From contig JAQGOF010000128.1 of assembly GCA_028293745.1 (NCBI GenBank), positions 1 through 59,789 of the forward strand: DNA of 59,789 nucleotides, given 5' to 3'. Position 1 is the stretch's first letter. Each line of letters starts with the position of its first letter. Both the position numbers and the translations under genes were made by a program. This document shows positions 23,751 to 32,407 of this stretch, piece after piece. Origin of the DNA: Gammaproteobacteria bacterium (GTDB taxonomy: Bacteria; Pseudomonadota; Gammaproteobacteria; Steroidobacterales; Steroidobacteraceae). The notes beneath the pieces were generated by a model. It was given only the letters and a program-made list of their open reading frames with translations, made no database searches and was not told where the DNA came from.

Positions 23751-24857
23751 ATGGAATTGATCAACGCCACGCGGATGGTCGCCGGCTATACGCTCGGCGT
23801 GGAGCCCAGTGGCCGCGAGCTGTTGGTCGTCGTCGTCAAAGGAACATTCCGCATCCCCACGGAAGCCGGATCCACTCTGCGCCTGCACGAAGAGCAGGAA
23901 GCATTGGTCATGAGCGATGTCTTCTTCGGCGAGCCAGGCCTGTCGGCACCGAAGTACGAAGTTGATTTTTCACCGCGCAAGCCACGCTGCGACCTGCTCC
24001 TCAACGGCAGCGCATATGCGCCCGGCGGCAAGCCGACGACGCGTGTTGCGATCGGCTTGAGGGTAGGCGGCTGGTCGAAGTCCTTCGCCGTTGTGGGCGA
24101 TCGTGTGTGGTTCACGGCGGGGGGTGTACGCGCATCGTCCCCATCCGCGTTTACCGAAATGCCGATCTCCTATGATCGCGCCTTCGGCGGGACTGACCAG
24201 CGTCACGAGGATCCCGGCCAGCACGCCGCGTTCATGCTCAATCCCAGCGGTCGCGGGTTTCACCGTCAGCTGGTGAGCGAATGGCTGGAAGGCTCGCCTC
24301 TACCGAATACCGAGGAGCTGGGGACGAGCGTCACGGCGCCCGACGGCGCTTATCGGCCGATGTCCTTCGGTGCGATTGGCCGGCACTGGGAGCCCCGGCT
24401 GAAGTATGCGGGAACCTACGACCAACATTGGCGCGACAAGGAATTTCCGTTCCTGGCGTCCGACTTCGACGAGCAGTACTACCAGGCCGCGCCGCCCGAT
24501 CAACAGTTGCCGCTGCCGCCGGGCGAGCAACTCGTCAGCCTGAGGAACCTGACTCCCGACGGCACTCGCGATTTCGTACTACCCCATCGGACAGCGCCGA
24601 TCTGCATATTTCCGAAGAAAGGCCCACCGGAACACCTGACAGCGCACGTGGATACGATCTTGATAGAGCCCGATGCCGAGCGGGTTATGCTGACCTGGCG
24701 GGTCGCGAGGCCCTTGCGCCGGAACCTGTTCGAGATTGCCCAGGTGCTCGTCGGCAAGAAGGGGCAGGAGTGGTGGCAGCGCCGCGAGGAGCTGGCCTCG
24801 CCCTTCGCCATCACGGAGGAGCCCGCGTCAAGCCCCGCGGAGCACGGCGGCCAATGA
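23751..24857 (+). CDS. DUF2169-family T6SS accessory/adaptor protein
   Basis: 368 aa, cytoplasmic, no signal. It carries the family's typical segments: LLVVVVKGTFRIP near the N-terminus, KPRCDLLLNGSAYAPGG, VGDRVW, EMPISYDRAFGGTD, NPSGRGF and KYAGTYDQHWRDKEFPFLASDFD. DUF2169 proteins are found beside vgrG and PAAR-type effectors and are thought to load effectors on the spike. It overlaps the next gene by an ATGA, indicating co-translation. Its partner is probably the DUF4150-nuclease encoded two genes on. Confidence 0.88.
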   Translation: MELINATRMVAGYTLGVEPSGRELLVVVVKGTFRIPTEAGSTLRLHEEQEALVMSDVFFGEPGLSAPKYEVDFSPRKPRCDLLLNGSAYAPGGKPTTRVAIGLRVGGWSKSFAVVGDRVWFTAGGVRASSPSAFTEMPISYDRAFGGTDQRHEDPGQHAAFMLNPSGRGFHRQLVSEWLEGSPLPNTEELGTSVTAPDGAYRPMSFGAIGRHWEPRLKYAGTYDQHWRDKEFPFLASDFDEQYYQAAPPDQQLPLPPGEQLVSLRNLTPDGTRDFVLPHRTAPICIFPKKGPPEHLTAHVDTILIEPDAERVMLTWRVARPLRRNLFEIAQVLVGKKGQEWWQRREELASPFAITEEPASSPAEHGGQ

Positions 24858-25882
24858 ACGCATACGCGCCGGCGATCGTGAGCATGGGACTTGCCACGTC
24901 GGTTGGTCTGACCGCGCCGTCGAGCTGCGCCGCCATTCGCGCTAAGCTGACGAATCCCTGCGAGACCCGTTTCATCGACTCCGGCGGAGAATGGATCAGA
25001 GGGCACCGTGTGCCGTTGGAGCAGCCGTGGAGCGGACGCACCCGGCTCAGAAAGATGGCGACCCGGGCGATCCGCGAATGCCTCGCTCCGATTCCCGAGG
25101 CGAGTTGGCCCGGGATTCCGCTTCTACTGTGCGTCGCGGAGCGCGAACGACCGGGCCGCACCGACGACCTCGAAGACGAGTTGCTCGCGGAGGTTTGCGC
25201 TGAGTTGGGTGTGCCGTTCGGCGAACATTCGCAGGTGATTCCCCGGGGACGGGTGAGTGGCAGTATTGCGCTGCTGCGGGCGAGGCGGCTGCTCATGGAG
25301 CAGCGCGCCGAGTTGGTTTTGATCGCCGCGACCGACAGCCTGCTGAGCTGGCCCACCGTGAGCGCCTACGAGAGCGCCGACCGCGTGTTGACATCGGTCA
25401 ATTCGAACGGCTTCCTCCCCGGTGAAGCCGCAGCCGCCATTCTCCTCGGGCACTCATCGGGCGGCTCACAGTTGGTGTGTATCGGACTCGGCTTCGGCCA
25501 GGAACCGGCTCCGATCGACTCGGAAGCGCCGCTACGGGCGGACGGACTGGTCCAGGCGATCGGCAACGCGTTGGACGAGGCCGGCTGCCAGATGCACGAG
25601 ATCGACCTGCGCATCGCCGATATTTCCGGCGAACACTACTACTTCAAGGAGGCCTCCCTGGCGATGTCCCGGCTGCTGCGGGAGCGCAAAGAGGAATTTC
25701 CGATCTGGCACCACGCCGAATGCATCGGCGAGTGTGGCGCCGCCAGCGGGCTCGTTTCCTACATCGTCGCCTGCGTCGCCTGCCAGAAAGGTTACGCGCC
25801 GGGTCCCAGGATACTCTGCCAGGCCGCCGGCGATAACGCGGAGCGTGCCGCGGCTATTTTCGAATACCGGACAGGCTCGTGA
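24854..25882 (+). CDS. Degenerate ketosynthase/thiolase-fold protein in T6SS effector module
   Basis: 342 aa with the organisation of a beta-ketoacyl synthase: ALLRARRLLMEQRAELVLIA, then FLPGEAAAAILLG, and near the C-terminus IGECGAASGL where active enzymes have the KxxxGHxxxAxG motif. The nucleophilic Cys expected before the SGSIALL helix is absent (PRGRVSG at 130-136), and the second conserved His is replaced by Glu293. The protein is therefore probably not a condensing enzyme. Similar proteins occur beside DUF2169 genes. It starts within the DUF2169 stop and its own stop overlaps the next start, so it belongs to the effector-loading module, perhaps as a chaperone (inference). Confidence 0.75.
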   Translation: MNAYAPAIVSMGLATSVGLTAPSSCAAIRAKLTNPCETRFIDSGGEWIRGHRVPLEQPWSGRTRLRKMATRAIRECLAPIPEASWPGIPLLLCVAERERPGRTDDLEDELLAEVCAELGVPFGEHSQVIPRGRVSGSIALLRARRLLMEQRAELVLIAATDSLLSWPTVSAYESADRVLTSVNSNGFLPGEAAAAILLGHSSGGSQLVCIGLGFGQEPAPIDSEAPLRADGLVQAIGNALDEAGCQMHEIDLRIADISGEHYYFKEASLAMSRLLRERKEEFPIWHHAECIGECGAASGLVSYIVACVACQKGYAPGPRILCQAAGDNAERAAAIFEYRTGS

Positions 25883-26787
25883 GCAAGGAAGTTTATGCAA
25901 ACATGATGGAGATCTCCTGCAAAGCGGGAGACGGCAAGTCCATCGCGGCAATGCCCGATGTCTGCATGACACCGCCGCAGACACCCGCGACGCCACCCGG
26001 GGTACCCGTGCCTTACCCTAACACGGGTATGTCTTCGGACTGCTCCGACGGCTCATCCACGGTGTCCATCGGCGGCCAGGAGGTCATGCTCAAAGACAAG
26101 AGTTACTTCAAACAGAGCAGTGGCGACGAAGCCGGCTGCGCGCCGATGAAGGGCGTGATCTCGCATACGAACCGCGGCAAAGTGTATTTCGCCATGTGGT
26201 CGATGGATGTGCAGATCGAGGGCGAGAATGTCGTGCGGCACCTCGATGTGACCACCCACAACCACGCCTCGCAGGCGGGCAATGAGAGCGTCCCGTGGCC
26301 GGAAATCGAGTCGATGACCCCGCCACCGACCAGCCGGGACAAGCCCTGCGAGGAGAAGTGCAAAAAGAAGAAGCTCAGCAAAAAGCAGAAGGGGAATCTT
26401 CGCCGCACGCCTGAGTACAAGGCCGCGAAGAAACGGGTCAACTCGGGCAAGAAACCCTTGCGCTGCCCGGTATGCAAGAAGACGAGGCCAAAACTCTCGC
26501 CGGATCATATCTTTCCGATCGAGGCGACGGCGGCAATGCCTGGATTCGCCTGCCTGTCGAAGAAGGACCAGAGCAAGATCGTGAACGAGCCGAGCAATTT
26601 CGTCGGTATCTGCGGCTCGTGCAATTCCTCCAAGAGCGACACATTGTGGTGGGAGTGGAAGGAACATAAGGTGAAGGAAATCAAGTTTTCCCAGAAACTT
26701 ATGCAGGAGGGTCAGGAGCACTCCGCGGCGGTCGCCACCAAGCAGTGGAACATGATCAAGGCGGCACCCTGTCCGAAAAAGCCATGA
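25879..26787 (+). CDS. DUF4150 (PAAR-like) T6SS effector with C-terminal HNH nuclease
   Basis: 302 aa. Residues 1-130 are a DUF4150 PAAR-like domain, with MPDVCMTPPQTPATPPGVPVPYPN and the later SVGGQEVMLKD-like stretch, which caps the VgrG tip. A Lys-rich linker (156-192) leads to an HNH-type nuclease: zinc pairs Cys196/Cys199 and Cys245/Cys248, with SPDHIFPIEA (Asp209-His210) as the catalytic core and CNSSKSD closing the finger. It should be injected into rival cells to cut DNA. GTG start overlaps the upstream stop. The next gene, coupled by ATGA, is the likely immunity gene. The toxic activity is predicted only. Confidence 0.87.
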   Translation: MSKEVYANMMEISCKAGDGKSIAAMPDVCMTPPQTPATPPGVPVPYPNTGMSSDCSDGSSTVSIGGQEVMLKDKSYFKQSSGDEAGCAPMKGVISHTNRGKVYFAMWSMDVQIEGENVVRHLDVTTHNHASQAGNESVPWPEIESMTPPPTSRDKPCEEKCKKKKLSKKQKGNLRRTPEYKAAKKRVNSGKKPLRCPVCKKTRPKLSPDHIFPIEATAAMPGFACLSKKDQSKIVNEPSNFVGICGSCNSSKSDTLWWEWKEHKVKEIKFSQKLMQEGQEHSAAVATKQWNMIKAAPCPKKP

Positions 26788-27440
26788 AACTCGATCCTGA
26801 GGTGTTGGCGGAATATTCCACCTTCGTGGAAGAAGAAGGCGACGTCGAGTGGGTGAGCGTCCCACTGAGCGCGGCGCGAGCGCGCGAGCTGGCGCTGGAT
26901 CCGTCGTGGACCCGTTGCTTGACCGCCAAGGTCACGGCGCGCGAGTGCGTGTCGCGGCTATGGGCGAATCTGAAGGACGTATTGCCTCGGACAGTGGCGG
27001 CGCTGGCGAAGAAAACGTCCGCGCTCGCGATTCTGAAGACTGCCGAGCAAGGAGTCTCCCTCGTCTACTTCATTGGCGATATACCCGACGGGGAGGTCCG
27101 TCGGGGATACGCACCCGCGCACGAGCTTCCAGACATATGCAAGGTATTCCCCATAGACTTGAAACCCTTCTATCAACTTCATGACGGATTCGTGGATTTC
27201 ATGACCGACGACTCGGGCCTCCTGCCGACGCGCGCCTGGATCACGGTGCCCGACCGGCGCACCGGCAAACCGAGCCTTGTCAAGGTCGTGATGGAAGGCA
27301 GTGAAGCATTCGGTTTCGACGTTTCGGAGTCGCCTTGCCGGGCCTACCTGCTGCAGCCGGACAGCGGCGATGTCGAGCTCGTGACGGATCCGTGGGAGTA
27401 TCTTGACGAGCTGATGGCTACCTCCATAGAAGAGATGTAG
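26784..27440 (+). CDS. SUKH/SMI1-KNR4-like putative immunity protein
   Basis: 218 aa, acidic, cytoplasmic, with no signal. The segment LPDICKVFPIDLKPFYQLHDG (split by the usual loop) resembles the SMI1/KNR4 core in which an aromatic-rich helix is followed by Gly and a Pro. The C-terminal DPWEYLDELM fits the family's last helix. ATG 26784 overlaps the stop of the DUF4150-HNH effector by four bases. Position, acidity against a basic nuclease and fold all suggest that it neutralises that toxin. The family assignment is by weak similarity, so confidence is moderate. Confidence 0.68.
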   Translation: MKLDPEVLAEYSTFVEEEGDVEWVSVPLSAARARELALDPSWTRCLTAKVTARECVSRLWANLKDVLPRTVAALAKKTSALAILKTAEQGVSLVYFIGDIPDGEVRRGYAPAHELPDICKVFPIDLKPFYQLHDGFVDFMTDDSGLLPTRAWITVPDRRTGKPSLVKVVMEGSEAFGFDVSESPCRAYLLQPDSGDVELVTDPWEYLDELMATSIEEM

Positions 27441-27451
27441 GCCTCCCGCCG

Positions 27452-28753
27452 ATGAATCAACAGCACACCGCCGCATCCGCACCGTTGACCCCGGCCATCG
27501 TCCCGAATGTGTTGCAGCAACACGCAGAGGACGCTGCGATTCTCCACGCCACACGCACTGCGTTGACCACTGCTCCGCACGTCCGACTGAAACACCTGGG
27601 TCGTTTTGACGATCGCCTCGCAGCGAATCTGGATGGACTGCTCGACGCCGGTGACCATGCGTGGCCAGCGTGCGCGGCGGAGCTCGAGAGGCCGAGGGCA
27701 GGCTCGGTGTTCACTGTCGCGGCGTTAGCTTTGGAGAGCGGTAACAACGAGCAGTTGACCCGCATGTGCGCGCTCGCGGAGGGGGTGCCCGAGTTGCGAT
27801 CCGGATTGCTGGCGGCGCTCGGCTGGACGGCGCCTGCGCGATTGGTTGGGGTCGTCGCGAATCTGTTGAGCTCCTCAAGCCCGTTTCAGAGACTCCTGGG
27901 TATTGCCGCGAGCGCCATGCATCGAGTGGATCCCGGAATTGCCGCCGGGCGGCTCACGCAGGATCCCGATCCGATGGTCAGGGCGCGCGCGCTGCGAGCG
28001 GCCGGTGAGTTAGGCTTGTATCAGCTCGTCTCTTCGCTGGCCGCGGCCATCGACGATGAGGATCCGGAATGTCGGTTCTGGGCTGCCTGGTCGGCGGTGT
28101 TGCTGGGCGATCGCGAGCGCGCGCTGGAGTTCCTGGCGCAGTCGGTCCGGGGGGCTGAGGATCTGCCCATCGAGCTGCAAGCGCGTGCGTTTCAACTCTC
28201 CCTGCAGGCCATGGGCGTGAGAGCCGGGCATGAGCTGCTGCGACAGATGGCCGCCGACCCCGGGAACCGTCGCCGGAAGATTCAAGGTGCGGGGCTCATT
28301 GGCGATCCTGCGTACGTGCCGTGGCTGATCGGGCAGATGACGGATGAGGCCACGGCGCGCCTTGCGGGCGAGGCCGTCAGTCTGATCACTGGCGCTGATC
28401 TGGCTTTGCTGGATCTGGAGCGCAGGCCTCCTGATACGGTCCAAGCGGGCCCGAATGACGACCCGGACGACCCGAACATCGACATGGACCCGGACGAGGG
28501 CCTCCCATGGCCCGATTCGCAGCGCGTACAGGAATGGTGGGACGGCCATGCGGTGCGCTTCAGCTCAGGCGACCGCTGCTTCATGGGCTCAGCCGTGACC
28601 CCCGAGTCCTGCATCCGTGTGCTGCGCCACGGCTTCCAACGTCAGAGGCGGGCGGCCGCCCTGCATTTGTCATTGAGTCAACGCGGGAGCACTCTGTTTG
28701 AACACCGTGCACCGGCCCGTCGGCAACGACACGAACTGGTGAGCATGGCGTGA
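27452..28753 (+). CDS. TIGR02270-family HEAT-like protein, T6SS-associated
   Basis: 433 aa. The protein is mostly helical with HEAT/PBS-like repeats: PFQRLLGIAASAMHRVDP, DPMVRARALRAAGELGLYQL, DPECRFWAAWSAVLLGDRER. Towards the C-terminus lies an acidic stretch (DDPDDPNIDMDPDEG) ahead of LPWPDSQRVQEWW. This matches the TIGR02270 family, which is encoded in many T6SS loci and has no known function. There is no signal or membrane segment. It follows the putative immunity gene by 11 bp and is probably an effector-delivery or assembly accessory (inference). Confidence 0.75.
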   Translation: MNQQHTAASAPLTPAIVPNVLQQHAEDAAILHATRTALTTAPHVRLKHLGRFDDRLAANLDGLLDAGDHAWPACAAELERPRAGSVFTVAALALESGNNEQLTRMCALAEGVPELRSGLLAALGWTAPARLVGVVANLLSSSSPFQRLLGIAASAMHRVDPGIAAGRLTQDPDPMVRARALRAAGELGLYQLVSSLAAAIDDEDPECRFWAAWSAVLLGDRERALEFLAQSVRGAEDLPIELQARAFQLSLQAMGVRAGHELLRQMAADPGNRRRKIQGAGLIGDPAYVPWLIGQMTDEATARLAGEAVSLITGADLALLDLERRPPDTVQAGPNDDPDDPNIDMDPDEGLPWPDSQRVQEWWDGHAVRFSSGDRCFMGSAVTPESCIRVLRHGFQRQRRAAALHLSLSQRGSTLFEHRAPARRQRHELVSMA

Positions 28754-28757
28754 CCCT

Positions 28758-28922
28758 ATGGCAGCAAAGTACATCCTGCTGGGGCTCGGCTGCGTTTTTC
28801 TGCTCGCGGCGGTGTCCCGCCTGGTGACTGACCAGTGGCAGATGTCGCCGGCGCCGCGGGCCTGGTTCCTCATCGGTGGCATCTTTGTGGCCGTGGGATT
28901 GTGGCTGCTGCATGCAGGCTGA
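28758..28922 (+). CDS. Small two-helix membrane protein, 54 aa
   Basis: Begins AAKYILLGLGCVFLLAAVSR and ends with a second hydrophobic helix (WFLIGGIFVAVGLWLLHAG). Two transmembrane segments are joined by a short polar loop (TDQWQMSPAPR). It starts four bases after the TIGR02270 gene stop and lies between it and tagH on the same strand. Its hydrophobicity pattern and operon position support a real gene. Not recognised; perhaps a membrane accessory of the secretion system. Confidence 0.6.
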   Translation: MAAKYILLGLGCVFLLAAVSRLVTDQWQMSPAPRAWFLIGGIFVAVGLWLLHAG

Positions 28923-29011
28923 GCCTTCTCCCAATGGCGTTGCAGCCGGCCAAACGAGGACGGTACAGTATTCGATCGTCAAACCGCATTCATTGCTCGG
29001 CCGGCCACGAC

Positions 29012-30481
29012 ATGTATCTGACACTCGAAGTCATCAGCGCGAATGGAGCCGCATTGGGGGACAAACGCCGCATCGTGGTCGGCGAGGGGGGTGCCTATAT
29101 CGGCCGTGGGCGCACGAATGACTGGGTGATCGATGACCCCTATATCTCCCGCGAACATGCGTGCATCCGCTACCTCAACGGTGCCTTCTATGTGGAGGGC
29201 ATCGGGAAGAACCCGGTAGCCATCAGCGACCCGAAGAGCACGGTGCCGAACAACGAGCCCCAGATCCTGCGCTCCGGTGAGCGCTTCTTCCTCGATCAGT
29301 ACGAAATAAAGGCGACCATTTCGGGCCCGCAGCCGGTCAGCGCACCGCCGCAGATCGAGGACCCGTTTTCCGATGAGCCCGTACCTGCCCCTGCGCCGCG
29401 TCCTGCGACCCCACGCCGCGAAGAGGCAGACCCTCTCGCCGGGCTCGACGAGGGCGGGGAGGCGGAGGACGTGCGAAAGGTGTTCGGTATCGGGTCAAAG
29501 AAAGATGAGCCCACGCTTTCGCCTGTGGATCTGCACCAGATCTCGCCCATTCACGAGAGTTTTACGCCACGACCGGGTGCACGCCTGCCAGTAACACAGA
29601 AACCCACGCCATCCAGGCCCTCGGCCGGCGCGGCTTCAGGGATTGACGACTGGGATCACACCCACTTTACGGCAGTCGTGACTACCCCCAGCCAACCCCC
29701 TCCCGCGATGGAGCCACCGGCCCCAAAGGCAAGGCCCCAGGTCGGGTTGCCCGCGGCCCGGCGGCCAGCCGAACCTGCGCCCGTCGTGGTACAGAAACGC
29801 GCCCCTGCCGCCGCAGTTGAGAAACCTCAGCCCGCGCGCCCGCGCGCCGCGGACTCGCAAAGCTCGCCCCCGATCGCGGCGACGACCGATAACTACGGTC
29901 TGGCCGAGTTGCTGCGGGCCGCCGGAGTGCCCGCCGGTCAGCTTTCTCCCGACATGGCAGCGGAGCTCGGGCAGGTCTACCGCGTCATGGTACAGGGTGT
30001 CATGGATGCGCTGCGGGCGCGGGCGGAGATCAAACTCCAATTCCGCCTCCAGACCACGCGGGTACAGGCCAACGACAACAACCCGCTGAAGTTCTCACCA
30101 AATATCGAAGCGGCGTTGCATACGCTGCTGGTGGAGCGCAATCGCGGGTACATGAGCAGCACGCGGGCTTTTCAGGACGCGTTCGAAGACCTGCGCAATC
30201 ACCAGATCGCGATCCTGGCGGGCATCCGGGCGGCCTTCAATTCGATGTTGGATGAATTCAACCCTGCGCGACTGCAGGAGAAGCTCGAGGGAGAATCGAA
30301 GCGCGGACTGCTCAAGGTGGTTGGCAAGGGACGCTTTCAGGATCTCTATGCCGAGCACTTCCGCTCGCTGACGAGCGACGCCGACGAGTGCTTCCGCAGA
30401 CTGTTCGGTGAGGTGTTCGGCGAAGCCTATGAAAAACAGCTCGAGGAATTGAAGCGTGCGGGGGGAGACTCGCGGGACTGA
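29012..30481 (+). CDS. tagH: T6SS-associated FHA-domain protein TagH
   Basis: 489 aa. Residues 5-95 are a forkhead-associated domain with GRGRTND (31-37) and SREH (46-49), which reads phosphothreonine. A long Pro/Ala-rich linker (about 110-285) leads to the TagH C-terminal domain with LLRAAGV, FSPNIEAALHTLLVERN and YAEHFRSL. In T6SS with Thr-phosphorylation control, such a protein is phosphorylated or bound by PpkA and promotes assembly, while PppA reverses it. Both partners are encoded about 8 kb downstream. ATG 29012 gives the FHA domain at the N-terminus. Confidence 0.92.
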   Translation: MYLTLEVISANGAALGDKRRIVVGEGGAYIGRGRTNDWVIDDPYISREHACIRYLNGAFYVEGIGKNPVAISDPKSTVPNNEPQILRSGERFFLDQYEIKATISGPQPVSAPPQIEDPFSDEPVPAPAPRPATPRREEADPLAGLDEGGEAEDVRKVFGIGSKKDEPTLSPVDLHQISPIHESFTPRPGARLPVTQKPTPSRPSAGAASGIDDWDHTHFTAVVTTPSQPPPAMEPPAPKARPQVGLPAARRPAEPAPVVVQKRAPAAAVEKPQPARPRAADSQSSPPIAATTDNYGLAELLRAAGVPAGQLSPDMAAELGQVYRVMVQGVMDALRARAEIKLQFRLQTTRVQANDNNPLKFSPNIEAALHTLLVERNRGYMSSTRAFQDAFEDLRNHQIAILAGIRAAFNSMLDEFNPARLQEKLEGESKRGLLKVVGKGRFQDLYAEHFRSLTSDADECFRRLFGEVFGEAYEKQLEELKRAGGDSRD

Positions 30482-30524
30482 TACTATCCGCGGGCTGTGC
30501 TAAATCCGGGGGAGTGAGGGACTC

Positions 30525-31022
30525 ATGGGCGAGAAGTTTGCGCTGCTTGCCGCCGTGTGCGCGTTGGCGGTGGCGGTCGGCGCGTGCAAGTCGGCAGCAC
30601 CACCCAAGCCATCGGCGGTGAAGGCACGCGTTGCGGCGAGCGCCGACGTCAATCCACGCTCGGACGGCGGCGCCCAACCGGTGCACGTGCGGGTCTTTCA
30701 GCTCAAGGATGACAGCGCGTTTGCCACCGCGGACTACTGGGCCCTGGTGGACAAGAGCAAGGAAACCCTCGGGCCCACCCTGATCCAACAGTTGCAATAC
30801 GACCTGGCGCCGGGGCAGCAGCGCGAGCTCGAATTGAAGATCGATCCGGAGGCGCACGTGCTCGGCGTGGTTGCGGAATTCGCCGACTACCGCAACACGA
30901 ACGGACACTGGCGAGCCGCGGGTGCAACGCCGGAAAAATCGCTGCTGGATCTCGTGAAGCGGGAAAAGCGTATCGTGATCGAAGTCGGCCGGAACAGCGT
31001 GGGCATCAGGATGGGCGACTGA
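30525..31022 (+). CDS. tssJ: T6SS outer-membrane lipoprotein TssJ
   Basis: 165 aa. The signal peptide ends in a lipobox (LAVAVGAC, Cys21). The mature part has the small beta-sandwich of TssJ with VHVRVFQLKDDSAFATADYW and a C-terminal strand KRIVIEVGRNSVGI. It anchors the TssJLM membrane complex in the outer membrane and binds TssM in the periplasm. The ATG has GAGGG upstream. It is followed by tssK, tssL and tssM, the usual order. Confidence 0.92.
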   Translation: MGEKFALLAAVCALAVAVGACKSAAPPKPSAVKARVAASADVNPRSDGGAQPVHVRVFQLKDDSAFATADYWALVDKSKETLGPTLIQQLQYDLAPGQQRELELKIDPEAHVLGVVAEFADYRNTNGHWRAAGATPEKSLLDLVKREKRIVIEVGRNSVGIRMGD

Positions 31023-31054
31023 GCCATTTTCAACGTAGGCGCATATACCAACAT

Positions 31055-32389
31055 ATGTCATCGAACAACCGGGTCGTCTGGTCAGAAGGGCTGTTCCTGC
31101 GGCCGCAACACCTGCAGCAGCACAATCGTTACGTCGACAGCCTGGTGGAGGGCCGCAGCGCGGCGCTGCGCTCCCACTCCTGGGGCTTCACGGAAATTCA
31201 GCTCGACCGCGACCATCTGAAGATCGGCAAGCTGGAGCTGAAACGAGCGGCGGGGGTTTTCCCGGATGGAACACCTTTCTCCATGCCGGACGATGATCCC
31301 CTGCCGCCGGCGTTGGAACCGACCGCGCAGATACGTGACAAGGAGGTGTCGCTTGCGATCCCCGTGCGCAAGGCAGGGGTCCGTGAATCGGACAGGCGCG
31401 AAGTGGCGGACGGCCTGGTTCGCTATCGTGCGTTCGACGAGCAGATGCGGGATGTGACTGGCGACACGGACAATGCGCAACCCGTGGAAATTGCCTCCCT
31501 GCGCTCACGGCTGCTGCTCGCCGGCGAGCCACGGGATGACTATGTATGCATCCCAATCACCCGCCTGGTCGAATGCCGCGAGAACAAGTTGGTGGTGATC
31601 GATGAAGAGTTCATCCCGACCGTCTTGAATGCACAGCAGGCGCCACGCCTGGCGGGCTTCATCACTGAGATCCAGGGCCTCATGCACCAGCGCGGCGAAG
31701 CCCTTGCGAGGATGGCTGTCGGTTCCGCTCGCGGCGGAGCGGCCGAAATCAGCGACTTCCTGCTGCTGCAGGCGATCAATCGCTACGAGCCGGTGATGGC
31801 TCACCTGGCGCAGAGCCGCCAGGTCCACCCGGAGGACCTGTTCCGCCTGTGCCTGGAAATTGCCGGTGATCTGTCAACGCTGACGCTCGAATCGCGGCGG
31901 CCCCCGAAGCTGCCCATCTACGAGCACGAGCGACTGAAGACCGCCTTCGAGCCTCTGATGGCCGCCCTGCGCAACATCCTGAACATCCGGATAGACCCCC
32001 GCGCCATGCAGCTGCCTCTGGAGAAGAAACGCTTCAATTACTGGGCGGCCGTAGTCGCGGACCAGTCGCTGTTCGACAGTGCGGCATTCGTTCTGGCCAT
32101 TCGTGCAGAGGTCCCCAGTGAAACGTTGCGCCGCGAATTTCCGGTGCAATCCAAGGTGGCGTCAGCCGAAAAGATCGCGGTGCTGGTGCGGGATGATCTG
32201 CCGGGGGTGCCGATCCTGGCACTTGCGGTGGCCCCGCGGCAGATACCCTTTCACGCCGGTTACGCCTATTTCGAGCTGGAACGCAACAGTCCTCTGTTCC
32301 GTGAAATGAAGTCCGGCGGCAGGATCGCGTTGCACGTGCCCGATACTTTCCCCGGTCTGGACATGGAGATCTGGGCGATCCGCGGTTGA
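31055..32389 (+). CDS. tssK: T6SS baseplate protein TssK
   Basis: 444 aa, full length. The opening VVWSEGLFLRPQHLQQHNRY is diagnostic of TssK. Later stretches such as FLLLQAINRYEPVMAHLAQ and the C-terminal HAGYAYFELERNSPLF are also family-typical. TssK connects the baseplate to the membrane complex through TssL and TssM. It lies between tssJ and tssL, with short gaps. Confidence 0.95.
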   Translation: MSSNNRVVWSEGLFLRPQHLQQHNRYVDSLVEGRSAALRSHSWGFTEIQLDRDHLKIGKLELKRAAGVFPDGTPFSMPDDDPLPPALEPTAQIRDKEVSLAIPVRKAGVRESDRREVADGLVRYRAFDEQMRDVTGDTDNAQPVEIASLRSRLLLAGEPRDDYVCIPITRLVECRENKLVVIDEEFIPTVLNAQQAPRLAGFITEIQGLMHQRGEALARMAVGSARGGAAEISDFLLLQAINRYEPVMAHLAQSRQVHPEDLFRLCLEIAGDLSTLTLESRRPPKLPIYEHERLKTAFEPLMAALRNILNIRIDPRAMQLPLEKKRFNYWAAVVADQSLFDSAAFVLAIRAEVPSETLRREFPVQSKVASAEKIAVLVRDDLPGVPILALAVAPRQIPFHAGYAYFELERNSPLFREMKSGGRIALHVPDTFPGLDMEIWAIRG

Positions 32390-32407
32390 TTCGAAAGCGG
32401 AGGATTC

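Noticed and set aside
22113..23770. Two long minus-strand frames opposite vgrG and DUF6484
   Set aside because: They mirror the needle repeats; codon bias fits the plus strand.
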